Below the pieces are notes generated by a model, which saw only the letters and a list, made by a program, of their open reading frames with translations, made no database searches and was not told the origin of the DNA. A stretch of DNA of 64,000 bases from Streptomyces sp. F63 (GTDB lineage Bacteria; Actinomycetota; Actinomycetes; Streptomycetales; Streptomycetaceae): positions 310,001-374,000 of the forward strand of contig NZ_JAGPXX010000002.1 in NCBI RefSeq assembly GCF_018070345.1. The letters are read 5' to 3'. The position numbers were made by a program, and so were the translations under genes. Position 1 is the first letter of the stretch, and each line of letters begins with the position of its first letter. This document shows, piece after piece, positions 44,125 through 53,077 of the stretch.

Positions 44125-44637
44125 TCAACGGCAGCGGTCGACGGCCGCGATCACCCGGCCGGCCTCGCCGAGCGCCGCCCGCAGCGCGGCCGGGTCGGTG
44201 ACGTCGGCGGCCGCCTCCGGCGGCACCAGCCAGCCCGTACCGGCCACGGGCGGGGCGTCGGCACCCGTGGCCGGCCGGGGGTCGGGGGCGGGGGTGCGGG
44301 TACAGGAGCTGCCCGGGAGGTCCCAGCGGTCGGCGGTGCCCGCCGGGACCAGGAAACCGATGGTGTCGCAGCCCCCGTCGTGCAGGACGGGCCCGACACC
44401 GCCGTCCCCGGCGGCGCCACCGCCCGCCGGCCGGCCCGCGCCGCCGCGGCGCAGGATGTCCACCGCCTCCAGCCCTTCCCGGGCCGGCACGGTGACGAGA
44501 TCGCAGCGGCCGAACCCGCGTGCGGAAGCGTTTCCGTGGCCGTACTGTCCGCGCTCCTTGGCCGCACCCCGGTCCGCTCCGCGGCCGCGACCGGCCGCCG
44601 TCCGTGAGCCCTTGGTGTCCACGCCGGACTTCAACAA
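44125..44637 (-). CDS. hypothetical protein, actinobacterial type
   Basis: The start is uncertain. TTG 44637 has GGAGGAGGG at good distance, while GTG 44622 (VDTKGSRTAA) is also possible; from TTG the product has 170 residues. The N-terminal half is Gly/Arg-rich and contains KERGQYGHGNASARGFGRCDLVTVPAREGLEAVDILRRG. The second half has GPVLHDGGCDTIGFLVPAGTADRWDLPGSSCTRT and GWLVPPEAAADVTDPAALRAALGEAGRVIAAVDRC. Three cysteines are placed as if structurally important. I recall similar unnamed proteins in Streptomyces but cannot name a family. There is no signal peptide. Confidence 0.6.
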   Translation of the reverse strand: MLKSGVDTKGSRTAAGRGRGADRGAAKERGQYGHGNASARGFGRCDLVTVPAREGLEAVDILRRGGAGRPAGGGAAGDGGVGPVLHDGGCDTIGFLVPAGTADRWDLPGSSCTRTPAPDPRPATGADAPPVAGTGWLVPPEAAADVTDPAALRAALGEAGRVIAAVDRCR

Positions 44638-44915
44638 GAGAAACCCTCCTCCGAAGGGAGCCGAACGCTCCGTGTCCACCGGGGACAACGACCGGGGGAT
44701 GTCAATGGCTACGGCGGCACACCGCCGGAAAGGATGGCGGTTCATGGCGGATCGCGGGCGGGATATCCGTTTTGTCATCAAACAGTGTGTAACAAGTCCG
44801 CTACAAGGAGTACGGTCTGCTGCCATCAGCGGCGGTACCGGTATCCGGCCACCGCCGGCAGGAGCCCGCCCCGACCGGGGCACAGCACCGCGCACCGCCG
44901 GGGAGAGTGCTCGCC

Positions 44916-46373
44916 ATGGCGTCACCGTCACCGTCCTCCGGGAACCGTCCCGCGCCGGAGCCGAACACCGCGTTCCGCGCCCTGCGCGGTGCGCGCTCCC
45001 CGGGCGAGTTCGCCGCGGCGGTGCGCCGCGCGGCGCGCGAGATCGGCGAGCAGGTCTCGTGTGACGCGCGCTACATCGGAAGGGTCGAATCCGGTGAGAT
45101 CCGCTGCCCCAACTACGCGTATGAACGGGTGTTCCGGCACATGTTCCCGGGGCACTCGCTCCAGGACATGGGATTCCAGCCCCGGGAATCGGTGCGCGGC
45201 CGCAGAACCCGCTCCCTTCCCGGCCGGGCCGCGGACGCTCCGCGGGGCGCGTTCCCGGCCCCGGGTCCGCTCCCCGTTCCGCCCGCGTGTTCCCTTCCGG
45301 AGCGGTCCGCGGACCCGTTCGCGGGCCGGCCGCCGGGACTGCTCGCGGACGCGGCAGGAATCCTCCGTCCACCAGCCGACACCCCCGAGGAGAGCGACGT
45401 GTTGCGTCGCGCGTTCATGACCGGTGGCACCGCCGCCGTGGCGACCGCCGCCCTGGGACCGGCAGCCGCCGCCTCCCCCCGCCGCCGCGCCGGTGCCTCC
45501 GACGCCGAGGCGGTCGAGGAATCCGTCCGCCACATCCGCCTGCTGGACGACCGGCACGGCGGAGACGACCTCTACCGGCGCGCCACCCGGCCCCTGCAGG
45601 ACGCCTACGCCCTGCTCGACGCCGGGGCGCCGCGCCAGTCGGTCCGCGACCGGCTGCACGTGGGCGCCGGTGAACTCGCCATCTCCGTGGGCTGGCTGGC
45701 CCACGACTCCGGACGGCTCGACGACGCCCGTTCCCACTACGCCGAGGCGCTCGCCACCGCCCGGGTCTCCGGCGACCCCGGGCTGGAGGCGCACGCCTTC
45801 TGCAACACCGCGTTCCTCGCCCGCGACGCGGGCCGGCCGCGGGAAGCCGTACGGGCCGCCCAGGCCGCGCAGCAGGCGGCCCGCCATCTCCCGTCCCACC
45901 GGCTGCTGTCGCTGCTCGCCCTCCGCGAGGCGGGCGGCTGGGCCGGGCTCCGCGACCGCACCGCCTGCGAACAGGCCCTGCTGCGCGCCCGGCTGCTCTT
46001 CGCCCGCGGCCCCTCGGACGCCGACCCGGAGTGGATGTCCTTCTTCGGTGAGGCCGAGCTGGAGGGGCTGGAGTCGCAGTGCTGGTCGGCCCTGGGCGAC
46101 TGGCCGCGCGCCGCCCGGCACGCACGGCGCGCGGTCCGGCTCCAGCAGTCCCATTTCGTCCGGAACCGGGCGCTGTTCACCGCCCAGCTCGCCGGCGATC
46201 TGGCACGCGGCGGGGAGATCGAGGAGGCGGCCGGGGCCGGCCGGGAGGTGATCACCCTGCTGCGGCAGGTGCGGTCCGCGCGGATCCGGTCGATGCTCGA
46301 CCGGACGGCGCGGGAGCTGGCGCCGTACCGGCGGTCGGCGCCGGTGGCCGACTTCCTGGTCCTCCACGGCTAG
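44916..46373 (+). CDS. XRE-type HTH / TPR regulatory protein (NsdA-like)
   Basis: The protein has 485 residues. ATG 44916 is favoured, with GGGAGAG ten bases upstream; GTG 44907 is too close to that site. An N-terminal lambda-repressor-like segment (about 15-85; RSPGEFAAAVRRAAREIGEQVSCDARYIGRVESGEI) suggests DNA binding. A disordered linker and a short hydrophobic run (FMTGGTAAVATAALGPAAAA) follow. From ~180 on, helical TPR-like repeats dominate (DDARSHYAEALATARVSGDPGLEAHAFCNTAFLARDAGRPREAVRAAQ). This architecture matches NsdA-type negative regulators of development and antibiotic production in Streptomyces, but which paralogue it is cannot be told. Confidence 0.8.
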   Translation: MASPSPSSGNRPAPEPNTAFRALRGARSPGEFAAAVRRAAREIGEQVSCDARYIGRVESGEIRCPNYAYERVFRHMFPGHSLQDMGFQPRESVRGRRTRSLPGRAADAPRGAFPAPGPLPVPPACSLPERSADPFAGRPPGLLADAAGILRPPADTPEESDVLRRAFMTGGTAAVATAALGPAAAASPRRRAGASDAEAVEESVRHIRLLDDRHGGDDLYRRATRPLQDAYALLDAGAPRQSVRDRLHVGAGELAISVGWLAHDSGRLDDARSHYAEALATARVSGDPGLEAHAFCNTAFLARDAGRPREAVRAAQAAQQAARHLPSHRLLSLLALREAGGWAGLRDRTACEQALLRARLLFARGPSDADPEWMSFFGEAELEGLESQCWSALGDWPRAARHARRAVRLQQSHFVRNRALFTAQLAGDLARGGEIEEAAGAGREVITLLRQVRSARIRSMLDRTARELAPYRRSAPVADFLVLHG

Positions 46374-47208
46374 TGCCGCAAAGGGCGGTGTTCGCCCCGT
46401 CGCGCCCGGCACTCCCCCAAGCTCTCCGAGCAGGGGGGACCCCACGCGCCGCACCGGCCGGAGAGCCCCGTACGGTCCGGTGCGAGGACTTCCCTCCGCC
46501 CGAGCGGACCGAGCCTGCCGTGCGGGACCTCGGCCGGATCGGTCGTCCGTGTGACCGGGGCCTCTTTCGGGTGCCGGGGCGGCCGTTCGCGCTCCGGGGT
46601 GGCGGGCCTCCGCGTTCCGCGCCACCACGGCAACCCCTGTTGACGCCGCCCCGTCCTTCCGGCCCGTCCGGCGCGAAACGGCGCCGCGGCGGGGGAGTTC
46701 AGAGCCCGGGGAGGGAGGGCGAGCGCCGCGCGGCCGGCTCGGGGGCCCGGGGCGCACGCCCGTGGAGAACGTCCGGCGCGAACGGCGCGGTGCGCTCGGC
46801 GGAGCGCGCCTTGCCCGAGCAGTGCGCTGCTCACGCCGCTGTTGAACGCCCGCCGCGGGCCTTACGGTCGATGACCTCAACCGGTGCTCCCGGGACGCGG
46901 CCGGCGCGGACGACGAGGACCGGGCAGCACCCTCCGGAGCGGTGAGGCGGAGGCCGCTCCCGCCGATCGCCGGTGACCGGGCCCGCCGCCTCCGGCCGGA
47001 GGACCGCGGGCCGGGAGTCCACCGGGCGGCCGGAAGCCCACGCGGCCTCCCCCGCCCGCCGGTCCGCCGGCGCCGGCCGGACCCGCCGCCCGGCGGGCTT
47101 GGCCGCTCCACCCCGCGAGCGGCGACCCCATCGCAGCCCGCCGGCCTTCCGCGCCGCCCCCGCCCCGTGCTCCGCGGCCCGCGCCCGGCCGCCGTCCGCC
47201 CCTCTTCC
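46374..47208. other. intergenic region upstream of the beta-helix protein
   Basis: About 830 bases without a supported gene. It starts with dispersed repeat copy C just after the regulator stop. The rest is GC-rich with only chance frames. The promoter for the 47224 gene should lie at the right end. Confidence 0.45.
46410..46445. repeat. dispersed CTCCCCC-hairpin repeat, copy C
   Basis: CACTCCCCCAAGCTC, then GAGCAGGGGGGACCCCAC. The arms can form a hairpin 37 bases after the stop of the XRE/TPR gene, so it may also act as a terminator. Confidence 0.6.
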
Positions 47209-47223
47209 CCAGCCGGAGGCCCC

Positions 47224-48432
47224 ATGCCCGTCCCCGTCCCCACCGCCGAGGAGTTCTCCCGGCTCTCCGCCCGCGTGACCGCCGTCGAGCGGCCGTGGGA
47301 ACTCGTCGTCACCGAAGGCTTCAACAGCGACGCGGTGGACGCCGCCATGGCCAGGGCGCTGAGCGACCGCCGCGGCTCCGCGGCGCAGTACGCGGTCGTC
47401 CTGCCGCCGGGCGAGTACCACCTCACCCGGCCGGTGATTCCCGCTTCCACCACCGGCCGGCTGGAGGGCCTCTCCCTCCGCGGCTACGGCAGGCGGACCA
47501 CGTTCGTCAACTGGGAGGCGAGCGGCCGGACGCTGATCTCGGCCGTGAAGCTGCTGCGCTTCTTCACCGTCTCCGGCATGACGGTCCGCTCGGCGAACGC
47601 GGCCAACGGTTTCGCCGACCTCTGGTCGACCTCGCCGGGCTCGTTCAACGAGGGCTGGACCGTCTCCGACATGGAGTTCCAGGGCCCCTGGACCCGGGTC
47701 TTCGGCCTGGACGGCGACAGCACCGCGAACCTCAACTCCGAGATGCTCTTCGACGGCGTCTTCACCTCCACCGATTCCGCCTTCAGCGACGCGTTCCTCC
47801 GCTCCGGGGGCATCAGCGGCACCCACAACCAGCAGAACCAGTTCGTCAATTACTGGGTGCGGGACTGCTGCCTCACGCTCTCCAGCGGCACCGTCTTCCG
47901 CTTCGACCGGGGCGGCAGCATCCGCGTCGCGCGGGGCTCGTGGTCGGCGGCGTCCGCCGCCTCCGGTCCGATCACCTGGTTCTCGATGCCGCTCACCAAC
48001 CCGAACAACCGGGCGGCGACCCAGCTCAGTGTGCGGGACGTCCGATTCGAGCCGAAGGCCGCCAACCACCTGGTCATCGACTGCCGCTGGGCCGGCGGCT
48101 CCGTCACGTTCGAGGACTGCTCGGACCTCGCCTCGGCCCAGAACAACGCCGCCCGCTCGTGGAACCTCCACCGTTACCACGGCACGGACTTCTGGGGCTC
48201 GGGGGGCTCGATGCCGACCGTCCGCTACCGGCAGCACCAGGCCGTCGGCCACCACCTCTACAGCGGCCCGGCGGTCACCCGCGGCAACGTCGTCTACGAC
48301 GGGTGCTACTTCTGGCGGGGCACGGGCGGGCAGACCACCACCGCGACGGAGGCGCTCCGCTGGACCGGGGGCGCCCCTCGCTACCGGTTCACCGACTGCG
48401 ACAACGTCCCCAACGCCACCAACATCCCGTGA
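47224..48432 (+). CDS. right-handed beta-helix-like protein, function unknown
   Basis: The protein has 402 residues from ATG 47224, with GGAGG five bases upstream. The N-terminus (MPVPVPTAEEFSRLSARVTAVE) is a short helix like those before tail or pectate-lyase folds. The body has the rhythm of a parallel beta-helix: short strands with stacked Asn, Ser and aromatic turns, such as LEGLSLRGYGRRTTFVNWE, FFTVSGMTVRSANAANGF and VRDVRFEPKAANHLVIDC. No catalytic motif is obvious and there is no signal peptide. Two cysteines (DCCLTLS) are adjacent. Candidates are a polysaccharide-binding or -cleaving enzyme or a phage-tail-derived protein. No other phage genes are nearby. Confidence 0.7.
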   Translation: MPVPVPTAEEFSRLSARVTAVERPWELVVTEGFNSDAVDAAMARALSDRRGSAAQYAVVLPPGEYHLTRPVIPASTTGRLEGLSLRGYGRRTTFVNWEASGRTLISAVKLLRFFTVSGMTVRSANAANGFADLWSTSPGSFNEGWTVSDMEFQGPWTRVFGLDGDSTANLNSEMLFDGVFTSTDSAFSDAFLRSGGISGTHNQQNQFVNYWVRDCCLTLSSGTVFRFDRGGSIRVARGSWSAASAASGPITWFSMPLTNPNNRAATQLSVRDVRFEPKAANHLVIDCRWAGGSVTFEDCSDLASAQNNAARSWNLHRYHGTDFWGSGGSMPTVRYRQHQAVGHHLYSGPAVTRGNVVYDGCYFWRGTGGQTTTATEALRWTGGAPRYRFTDCDNVPNATNIP

Positions 48433-48671
48433 ACGCCGGCCTCGCGCGACGCCTCGGCGTGCGCGGCCGTGAGCGCGGGCGGAGCACGGGCAACCCGAAG
48501 ATCCGCCGCCGCGTCCTCCCGCTCGCCCAGGCCGTGACGCGGGGCCGTACCGCCGGTGAACCCCGGGCGACCGCGCGTCTCCGGGCGCCGGGCCGGTGCG
48601 CGGACCGACCGCCGCGCGCTGTACGGCCGCGGGCTCGCGGCCCGCCGGAACACACGGGGGGATCTGTCCGG

Positions 48672-49712
48672 ATGCCAGCAACCGTCTCGACCGCCGGAGC
48701 ACCGATACCGACACCGCACCACGAGCACGGACGGCTGCGCTGGTGGGCGGAGCTGCCCCTGATCGTGCTGGTGTATCTGGCGTATTCGGCCGGCCGGCTG
48801 CTGGTCCGCGGGGACGTCGGCACGGCCGTCGGCCACGGGCTGGCCATCCTCCGGTTCGAGCAGGCGTTCCACCTCGACGCGGAGCGTCCGCTGAACCGCT
48901 GGTTCACCGGGTTCCCGGCGCTCGGCGTGCCGGCCGCCTTCTTCTACGCCTCACTGCACTACCTCGTCACCCCGGCCGTCCTGGTGTGGCTCTGGATCCG
49001 CCGGCCCGCGCGGTACCGGGCGGCGCGCACCTGGCTGCTGCTGTCCACGGTGATCGGCCTGGCCGGCTTCAGCCTGTACCCCACCTGCCCGCCACGGCTG
49101 CTGGAGGCCGGGCACGGCTTCGTGGACGGCATGGCCCGGTACGCGTCGTACGGCTGGTGGGGCGGCGAGGCCAGCGCACCGCGCGGCCTGGGCGGGCTGA
49201 CCAACCAGTACGCGGCCATGCCGAGCCTGCACGTCGGCTGGGCCCTGTGGTGCGGAGTGGTCCTCTGGCGGTACCGCCGGACCCTGTGGACGAGAGTCCT
49301 CGCCGTCGGCTATCCGCTGCTGACGACGGTCGTCGTCATGGGCACCGCCAACCACTACTTCCTGGACGCCGCCGCCGGCGCCGGGGTGATGGGCCTCGGG
49401 CTGACGGCCGTCCGCCCGGCCCTGCGCCTGGCGGACCGGGCACGCGAGCGGATCCGTGCCCGGCACGCGGCGAGCCCCGCGCCGGGCACGGTGGCGCAGG
49501 CCGTACCGGACGCGCCGGCGGCCGGGCGGTCCCCGGGAGCGGCGACCGATGCCGGCACGGCCGCCGTGGAAACGGCCGCCGAGGGCACGGCCGCCCAGGG
49601 CACTCCGGCCGGGCCGCCCGCCCGGCCCGGTCCCGCAGCCGCGGCACCCGGCGCCGCAGGCGCACCCCGCTCCGTCCCGGCCGCCCCTCCCGCCTTCCAC
49701 CGGAGCCCGTGA
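48672..49712 (+). CDS. PAP2-superfamily membrane protein (AUR1/IPC-synthase-like)
   Basis: The protein has 346 residues from ATG 48672, preceded by a GGGGGGAT stretch. About six membrane segments are visible (LPLIVLVYLAYSAGRLLV, AAFFYASLHYLVTPAVLVWLWI, TWLLLSTVIGLAGFSLYPT, GWALWCGVVLWRY, RVLAVGYPLLTTVVVMG, and a last one after the second motif). The catalytic motifs of the PAP2_3 group are present: PSLHVGW and NHYFLDAAAG, whose two histidines act in phosphotransfer. A ~90-residue Ala/Pro/Gly-rich tail follows. It may dephosphorylate or transfer a lipid head group; the substrate is unknown. Confidence 0.88.
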   Translation: MPATVSTAGAPIPTPHHEHGRLRWWAELPLIVLVYLAYSAGRLLVRGDVGTAVGHGLAILRFEQAFHLDAERPLNRWFTGFPALGVPAAFFYASLHYLVTPAVLVWLWIRRPARYRAARTWLLLSTVIGLAGFSLYPTCPPRLLEAGHGFVDGMARYASYGWWGGEASAPRGLGGLTNQYAAMPSLHVGWALWCGVVLWRYRRTLWTRVLAVGYPLLTTVVVMGTANHYFLDAAAGAGVMGLGLTAVRPALRLADRARERIRARHAASPAPGTVAQAVPDAPAAGRSPGAATDAGTAAVETAAEGTAAQGTPAGPPARPGPAAAAPGAAGAPRSVPAAPPAFHRSP

Positions 49713-49922
49713 CTCCGCACCGGCGGCCCCCGGGAACGGCCGTGGTGAGCGTGGTGTGCGACCGGGGACACCGACCGGGCGCCGGGGACGGACCGGTCAC
49801 GGTAACGGGCCGGGCACGGGACGCCGGACGGGTGCCGGACCCGCGCCGGGCGAGGGCACGGCGCGGGCGCGCGGCACAGGGGGCCACCGCGGTTGTCGGT
49901 GGGGGATGCGAGACTTCGGCGG

Positions 49923-51380
49923 GTGAACGGTTCCTTCCACCGCCACGACGCGACGGCCGCCCCGGCGGCGCCGCCGGGGCCCGCGCCGCCGCCGGCCGCG
50001 GCACTCCGGCAGCGGCTCGCCGAGCTGCGCGGACCGGACGCCGCGCCCCGTCCGCTGGACGCCCGCGCCCTGGCCGCGCTGGCCGCCAATCCGGGCTGCC
50101 GCCGCCGGGCGCTGCTCGACGGGGCCGGAGTCGACAAGTCGGCCCTCGCCAGGGCCCTCGGGTCCCCGGCCGGCTTCGGCCGCTCGGAGTTCGCCTTCGT
50201 CCGGGGCAACGTCTTCGAGGCGCGGGTCCGGGCCGACGACGGCGCGGAGCTGATCCGGCTTCTGCGCGAACGCTTCGGTGGTGTGGGGCCCGCTCCGGAG
50301 CCGGGTGAGGTGCGGGTGCCCGATCTCTCCGCGCCCGGCCCGGCGGGCCGTACGGCCCGCACCCGGCTGGCGCTGGCCGAAGCCTTCGCCACCGGGGGCT
50401 GGACCCTGCTGTTCCATCCGATGGTGCGGCTCGACGTCGCCGGTTCCCCGGCCACGCTGGAACCCGATGCGGTGGCCGTGCATCCGGACGGGAGCTGCAC
50501 GGTCGTGGAAATCAAGTCCTTCCCCGTCGTGGACGGTTCGGCGGACCCGGCGAAGGTCGGCGCGGCGGCCCGGCAAGCGGCGGTGTACGTCCTGGCGCTG
50601 CGCGAGCTGGCGGAGGAGGCCGACCGGGAGCCGGGCCCCGGCGAGGCGGCCGCGCTCCCGGCACCGGCCCGCGCGGCGGATACGGCGCACCCGGCGGATA
50701 CGGCGCACCCGGCGGATACGGCGGATACGGCGGACGCGCCGCACGCGGCGGACCAGCGCCGGCCCGGGGGCCCCGCCGGAGACTCCGGGCCCGGGGAGCC
50801 GCCGGGCCCGGCGCGGCACGGGGCCGGGCGGGTGCGGTCCACGGTCCTGCTGGTCTGCCCCAGGGACTTCTCCAACCTCCCCACGGCCGAGCCCGTCGAC
50901 GTGCGCAAGCAACTGGCCGTCACCCGGCGGCAGCTGGACCGGCTGACCCGCGTCGAGGACATCGCGGCGGCACTCCCCGAGGGCACGACCTTCGATCTGC
51001 GGCTCGCGGACGACGGCAGGACGCCGACCAGGCCGGCGGCGGAGCTGACGGCCGCCGTCGAGGCGGTGCCCGCCGCTTACGCCCCGGAGTGCCTGGCCGC
51101 CTGCGAACTGGCCTTCCACTGCCGGGCCCGGTCCCGTGAGACCGGGGCCGTGGAGGCGCTGGGGCGCGGCGTGCGGGGCGAGTTGGGCGGACTCACCACG
51201 GTGGAGAGCGTGCTGGAGGCGGCTTCCGGCGAGCACGGGGACCCGGCGGATCCGGCCGTGGCCGCGCTCCGCCGGGCGGCGGCCCTGCGCGCGGAAGCCC
51301 TGGCCGCCGCGGGAAGCGCCGCGCCGGGTACGGAACTCCCCGCCCCCGGCCGCGGGAAGGGAGACTCCGCATGTCGCTGA
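49923..51380 (+). CDS. RecB/Cas4-like PD-(D/E)XK nuclease with Fe-S-type cysteines
   Basis: I chose GTG 49923, giving 485 residues; TTG 49893 or GTG 49899 in the same frame are possible. The core shows RecB-family motifs in order: RGNVFEARV (~94-102), EPDAV with Asp182, VEIK with Glu196 and Lys198, and the QxxxY motif in ARQAAVYVLAL. Cysteines C59 (NPGC) and a C-terminal C-x3-C-x5-C cluster (ECLAACELAFHC) are placed as in AddB/Cas4/Dna2 nucleases that hold a 4Fe-4S cluster, though the first gap is C-x3 where C-x2 is usual. A repetitive Ala-Asp-Thr linker interrupts the middle. It begins a coupled cassette ending in a helicase, so DNA end processing is likely. Confidence 0.85.
   Translation: MNGSFHRHDATAAPAAPPGPAPPPAAALRQRLAELRGPDAAPRPLDARALAALAANPGCRRRALLDGAGVDKSALARALGSPAGFGRSEFAFVRGNVFEARVRADDGAELIRLLRERFGGVGPAPEPGEVRVPDLSAPGPAGRTARTRLALAEAFATGGWTLLFHPMVRLDVAGSPATLEPDAVAVHPDGSCTVVEIKSFPVVDGSADPAKVGAAARQAAVYVLALRELAEEADREPGPGEAAALPAPARAADTAHPADTAHPADTADTADAPHAADQRRPGGPAGDSGPGEPPGPARHGAGRVRSTVLLVCPRDFSNLPTAEPVDVRKQLAVTRRQLDRLTRVEDIAAALPEGTTFDLRLADDGRTPTRPAAELTAAVEAVPAAYAPECLAACELAFHCRARSRETGAVEALGRGVRGELGGLTTVESVLEAASGEHGDPADPAVAALRRAAALRAEALAAAGSAAPGTELPAPGRGKGDSACR
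50677..50745. repeat. short tandem repeat in the nuclease linker
   Basis: Units of the form GCGGATACGGCGCACCCG repeat with shortened copies, encoding an Ala-Asp-Thr-Ala-His-Pro linker outside the catalytic core. Confidence 0.6.
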
Positions 51381-53077
51381 TCACCACCCTCGCGCGGATG
51401 GAGGCCGTGGCCGCCGGGCGGGCCCGGCCCGGTGCCACAGTGCGGCACCGGCACCTCTCCGACCGGCCGATGGCCTTCGTCCCGCTGACGACGGCCGGTG
51501 AGGCGGGCGCCCCGCTCGGGGCCCTGGCGGGCACCGACCGCTCCGCGCCGCGGCTGCTGGTGGTGCCGCAGCCGCGCGACCGCGATCTGCGGTCCGCCTT
51601 CCTGGCGGACCTCGCCGAGGTGCTGCTGCCGTACATCGACGCCTACGCGGACGGCGTCGAACTGGAGGAGCGCAAGGAGACCGACCCGGAGTCCGGCAGA
51701 AAGGTGCCGGTACAGGTCGAACTCTGCGCGGACGCACCGCAGTTGCTGGTGCCCAGCACGGCCGGTGTCTCGTTCGTCCGGCTGCTGGGGCGTTCCATGC
51801 GCTTCCGGCGCACCGCCGAGCAGGATCCGGAGGCGCCTCACCCGGCGCCGCCCCGGGTCCCCCTGCTCGGACGCTGGCTGACGCACTACGGCGAACGGGC
51901 CCGGGTGCCGGGCTCGTCCCTCCTGCTGCCGATGACGGGGCTGCTGTCGCGGCACTGGACCACCGGCCAGAGCGGCGCCGAGGACCAGCATCTGGGCGCG
52001 CTGCTCGGCTGGATCGACCCGCCGGAGGGCCTGACCGGCGCCGAGGCGGCGCTCCGCGCGGAGGTGGAGCGCGACGGGGACGGGCTGCTGCTGTGCCCGC
52101 CCGCCGGCCCGGCGACCGACCCGGCGTTCGACAACAAGCGGCTGGCACCGGCGATGGGCCGCTACGACCGGGCGCGCTCGGAGGCGGCGGCCGCGGCGGA
52201 GGCGGCGGAGGCGGGGGCGCCCGGGCGGCTGCGCGACGCGCGCCGGGACGTGACGGCGGCGGAGGCGGAGATCCGCGCCCTGGTCGAGAGCCAGCTGCGG
52301 CCCACCTGGGACGCCCTGTGGCGCGGGGTCGACCTGCTGCGGGCGCTGCCGCCCGGCGGCCGTGTGGCCGACCGGTGGAAGCGGGACCGCTGGTCGTACA
52401 CGGCGCACCGGGACCGGGTCCGGGCCGGCGAGCCGCCGCAGCCCAAGCGGGACGACGCGGTGACGGCCGCCCAGAAGCTCGCCACGCGGGAGACGGCGCA
52501 GGCCCGGCTCGACGCCCAGGAGGCGCTGGACGATCCGCTGGTGATGGCGGCCCGGCGGCTGGCCGGCGAGGCGTTCGCGGGTGAGGTCGCGGCCGTGGAG
52601 ATGGCCCACTCGGAGGGGCGGCGGCCGATGCCGCGCCCCCTGCTCACGGTCCGGACGGAGGACCTGCCGCATCTGACGGAGCGCACGAAGGTGTACCGGG
52701 CCCTGGCCGACGGCGGGAGCCAGCCCGGGGAGTTCGTGGAGCACCGGCAGGAGGGCGTCGTCGTCCGGCTGACCGGCGGCATGGGCCGCGGCAAGGTGCC
52801 GGCCGAGGGTTCGGTGCCGGAGCCGGGCGACCGCGTGTGCTGGACGCTGTTCGAGCACGCTCCCCGGGGCGGGCCCGACCTGCCCGACCCGGAGCGGACC
52901 CCGTGGACCCACGGCGGCCCGCCGGTCGCCGCGGGCCCGGGCGGGGACGGCGGCGGCGGAGCGGCCGGTACCGCCGGCGCGGACGGTGCCGCCGAACCCG
53001 GCCGCGCCGCCCCCGCCGGACGGCCCGTCGTGCTCGACACCAGCCCGGATCCGACGACCCCGGAGGACTTCCTGTGA
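51371..53077 (+). CDS. 568-residue protein of unknown function in the nuclease-helicase cassette
   Basis: ATG 51371 overlaps the last 10 bases of the nuclease gene; GGGAAGGGAG lies inside that gene as ribosome-binding site. I recognise no domain. The N-terminal ~230 residues are ordered (RHLSDRPMAFVPLTTAGEAGAPLGALAG, LLVVPQPRDRDLRSAFLADLAEVLLPYIDAY, LLGRWLTHYGERARVPGSSLLLPMTGLLSRHW). Residues ~260-400 are helical and charged, probably coiled coil, with Trp-rich spots (RPTWDALWRGVDLL, DRWKRDRWSY). The C-terminal ~130 residues have strands (EGVVVRLTGGMGRGKVP, DRVCWTLFEHAPRGG) and a disordered tail. It has no membrane segment. Coupling on both sides suggests it forms a complex with the nuclease and helicase. 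Confidence 0.8.
   Translation: MSLITTLARMEAVAAGRARPGATVRHRHLSDRPMAFVPLTTAGEAGAPLGALAGTDRSAPRLLVVPQPRDRDLRSAFLADLAEVLLPYIDAYADGVELEERKETDPESGRKVPVQVELCADAPQLLVPSTAGVSFVRLLGRSMRFRRTAEQDPEAPHPAPPRVPLLGRWLTHYGERARVPGSSLLLPMTGLLSRHWTTGQSGAEDQHLGALLGWIDPPEGLTGAEAALRAEVERDGDGLLLCPPAGPATDPAFDNKRLAPAMGRYDRARSEAAAAAEAAEAGAPGRLRDARRDVTAAEAEIRALVESQLRPTWDALWRGVDLLRALPPGGRVADRWKRDRWSYTAHRDRVRAGEPPQPKRDDAVTAAQKLATRETAQARLDAQEALDDPLVMAARRLAGEAFAGEVAAVEMAHSEGRRPMPRPLLTVRTEDLPHLTERTKVYRALADGGSQPGEFVEHRQEGVVVRLTGGMGRGKVPAEGSVPEPGDRVCWTLFEHAPRGGPDLPDPERTPWTHGGPPVAAGPGGDGGGGAAGTAGADGAAEPGRAAPAGRPVVLDTSPDPTTPEDFL

Larger units (their letters stand above)
43260..44201 (+). pseudogene. 5'-truncated TnpB (RuvC-like RNA-guided nuclease remnant)
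   Basis: The frame opens at GTG 43260, at the RuvC-I motif GIDLGTVHFLTD (catalytic Asp), so the usual ~180 N-terminal residues are missing. RuvC-II is seen in VIGHERLNTAGM (Glu). The zinc finger has its first pair in CPPGIGGCGHG and its second in CVNCG, and RuvC-III is in ADHVGALNV (Asp). Between DARNT and RTC, a palindromic repeat adds PPGFAGGTP in frame. After the right-end hairpin the frame runs on into unrelated Arg-rich sequence to 44201, so the original stop is lost. The three RuvC residues survive, but without the N-terminal lobe it should not work as a nuclease. Confidence 0.8.

Noticed and set aside
47224..48432. A prophage tail gene as evidence for an integrated phage
   Set aside because: No integrase, capsid, terminase or holin genes flank it, and the two tRNA genes in the window show no attachment-site duplications that I could see.
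49923..51380. A Cas4 of a CRISPR system
   Set aside because: No cas1, cas2 or array is present. The partner is an SF1 helicase, and the protein is more than twice the length of Cas4.
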